Shown here in pieces: positions 6,153 through 6,728 of a stretch of DNA of 6,728 bases. How positions within the stretch are numbered: the stretch's first letter is position 1; each line of letters opens with the position of its first letter. Below the pieces are notes generated by a model. That model worked only from the letters and a program-made list of their open reading frames with translations. It was not told where the DNA came from and searched no databases. The stretch is from JBFLYZ01 sp040756415 (GTDB lineage: Bacteria; Bacteroidota; Bacteroidia; JADZBD01), in assembly GCA_040756415.1 (NCBI GenBank), contig JBFLYZ010000109.1:1-6728 (forward strand). The letters are read 5' to 3'. The translations under genes were made by a program, and so were the position numbers.

Positions 6153-6181
6153 ATAAGTGGGTGTTTCGGCCGCATAAGTGG
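6153..6181 (-). promoter_or_regulatory. Direct repeats with 21-bp period, candidate LytTR site
   Basis: On the - strand, CCACTTAT occurs at 6181-6174 and again at 6160-6153, so the two 8-bp copies start 21 bp apart with 13 bp between them. Direct repeats of about 9 bp separated by 12-13 bp are the known arrangement of binding sites for LytTR proteins such as AgrA. The pair sits right after the LytTR gene's stop codon and about 30 bp upstream of the -33 element of the candidate operon promoter, a typical activator position. The repeat sequence itself is not a known consensus. Confidence 0.45.
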
Positions 6182-6499
6182 TCATTTATCAAAATTCTTG
6201 TCCATGCGCTTGGATCCCCTTACGTGCAGGCCGGGCGCCAGCATGTACTCGCGGGGCTTGTAAGGGATAATCTCCAGCACATGGTCATCGTTTATAAAGC
6301 AGCAATGGTGAATGCGCTTGAACTTTCCGTTATCCAGCTCCCGGTAGGTTTGTCCCAGCGGCTTGTTGTATAAATACTTATTGCCGTCCACCACATAGAT
6401 AATGGTCTTGTTATCCATGGCGTAGCACAGGGATATGTCGCGGGCGAATACGCGGATGTATTTCCCGCTGCTGTAAACGGTTAATTTTTCCTTTCCCAT
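6182..6499 (-). CDS. Stand-alone LytTR-family DNA-binding regulator
   Basis: The 105-residue product is essentially one LytTR domain. It begins with the usual first strands (LTVYSSGKYIRVFARDISLCYAMDNKT, 6-32), then a strand and linker reading YLYNKPLGQTYRELD, then the hallmark F-x-R-I-H-H-C-C-F-I-N segment (60-70; family pattern F-x-R-[CVI]-H-x-S-[YF]-[LIV]-[VI]-N) and a C-terminal basic strand (HVRGSKR, 92-98). LytTR domains bind DNA, usually as direct-repeat sites. There is no receiver domain, membrane segment or histidine kinase; an in-frame TAA about 51 bases before the ATG shows that none has been cut off by start choice. How it is activated is therefore unknown. C25, C66 and C67 might sense redox state. 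It is transcribed toward the envelope operon and is its most likely regulator, which is an inference from position. Confidence 0.88.
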   Translation of the reverse strand: MGKEKLTVYSSGKYIRVFARDISLCYAMDNKTIIYVVDGNKYLYNKPLGQTYRELDNGKFKRIHHCCFINDDHVLEIIPYKPREYMLAPGLHVRGSKRMDKNFDK

Positions 6500-6576
6500 T
6501 CCGGGTTGATCGTGATTCCCTGCCTGAAAGAACGGAATACGTCCTGCTTAACGGCAGGTGACAATATTTGTAGACA

Positions 6577-6608
6577 CAAATGTAAAACAAATTACACATA
6601 TGTGTAAA
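6577..6608 (-). promoter_or_regulatory. Promoter of the LytTR gene
   Basis: On the - strand, TACATTTG (6584-6577) is a perfect TAnnTTTG -7 element. TTTA (6608-6605), 20 bases upstream, is a weak fit to the -33 TTTG. The predicted start near 6571 gives a leader of about 70 bases that includes a small hairpin (CCTGC/GCAGG arms, 6543-6558). Confidence 0.55.
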
Positions 6609-6629
6609 TAAATTGCCGATTTTGTAAAA
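6581..6629 (-). repeat. Three TTTACA repeats spaced about two helical turns
   Basis: TGTAAA on the + strand (TTTACA on the - strand) starts at 6581, 6603 and 6623, with spacings of 22 and 20 bp. The first copy overlaps the LytTR -7 box and the second overlaps the palindrome. The spacing suits LytTR binding and so autoregulation, but the region is AT-rich and a six-base motif recurs easily by chance. Confidence 0.3.
6592..6607. promoter_or_regulatory. Perfect 16-bp palindrome, candidate operator
   Basis: TTACACATATGTGTAA is a perfect palindrome of 8-bp half-sites with no spacer. It lies between the -7 element of the LytTR promoter and its proposed -33 element, overlapping the latter, a position where a bound dimer would block RNA polymerase. 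The regulator is unknown; it could be a dimeric helix-turn-helix protein encoded elsewhere. Confidence 0.5.
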
Positions 6630-6728
6630 TGATATCAACACGCACAAATTAATGAAATTTGCCGGACCCCGCCAAGAAAAAGAAGCTCTCACCAAGTAAA
6701 ATTATCCATCTGATATACAGTAAATTAC

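Noticed and set aside
5962..6192. 76-codon - strand frame between the lipoprotein and LytTR genes
   Set aside because: It overlaps the LytTR stop, the direct repeats and the promoter candidate, and its product has mixed composition without domain or signal. The stretch reads better as regulatory DNA and leader.
6411..6695. 94-codon - strand frame over the LytTR start and promoter
   Set aside because: It is in another frame from the clear LytTR domain and runs through the AT-rich promoter; its product looks random.
6652..6699. 15-codon + strand open frame near the right edge
   Set aside because: It is very short, with no promoter, conserved feature or comparison available, so coding cannot be supported.

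Overview
The window looks like a chromosomal segment from a member of the Bacteroidota, probably a Chitinophagaceae- or Cytophagales-type bacterium of moderate GC. The reasons are: promoter cores of the TAnnTTTG type, no Shine-Dalgarno sequences before the starts, A/C-rich leaders, a TPR plus PD40-propeller envelope protein, several lipoproteins (one with a Bacteroidota surface-export-like signal), a stand-alone LytTR regulator, and a succinyl-CoA synthetase beta gene without sucD beside it. Family assignments are from reading the proteins; no database search was possible.

Left part, + strand. A small, almost purely coiled-coil protein (50-313) follows a good TAnnTTTG promoter. sucC (413-1627) has its own -7 element, a leader made of four 7-nt tandem repeats, and a hairpin terminator (1656-1680). 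Next is a 671-residue exported protein (1786-3801): signal peptide, TPR-like helices, PD40-type beta-propeller, a small beta-sandwich and a C-terminal SPOR-like domain. It probably works at the periplasmic face of the envelope and contacts peptidoglycan.

Right part, - strand. This reads right to left and converges on the TPR/PD40 gene, with only 2 bp between the two stop codons. The order is: a single-domain LytTR DNA-binding protein (6499-6182), an intergenic region with a plausible promoter and two 8-bp direct repeats 21 bp apart, an unrecognised 178-residue lipoprotein (5960-5424), an intercistronic hairpin, a DUF4221-like beta-propeller protein (5383-4241), and a small CxxC lipoprotein (4244-3804) joined to the propeller gene by an ATGA overlap. 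The last three form a likely operon of envelope proteins. The LytTR protein is the obvious candidate regulator, because LytTR proteins typically bind direct repeats about two helical turns apart.

The right edge (about 6609-6728) is AT-rich noncoding sequence in which no gene could be supported. It adjoins the LytTR promoter, which carries a perfect 16-bp palindrome between its -33 and -7 elements. No tRNA, rRNA, CRISPR array, insertion sequence or phage gene was seen.
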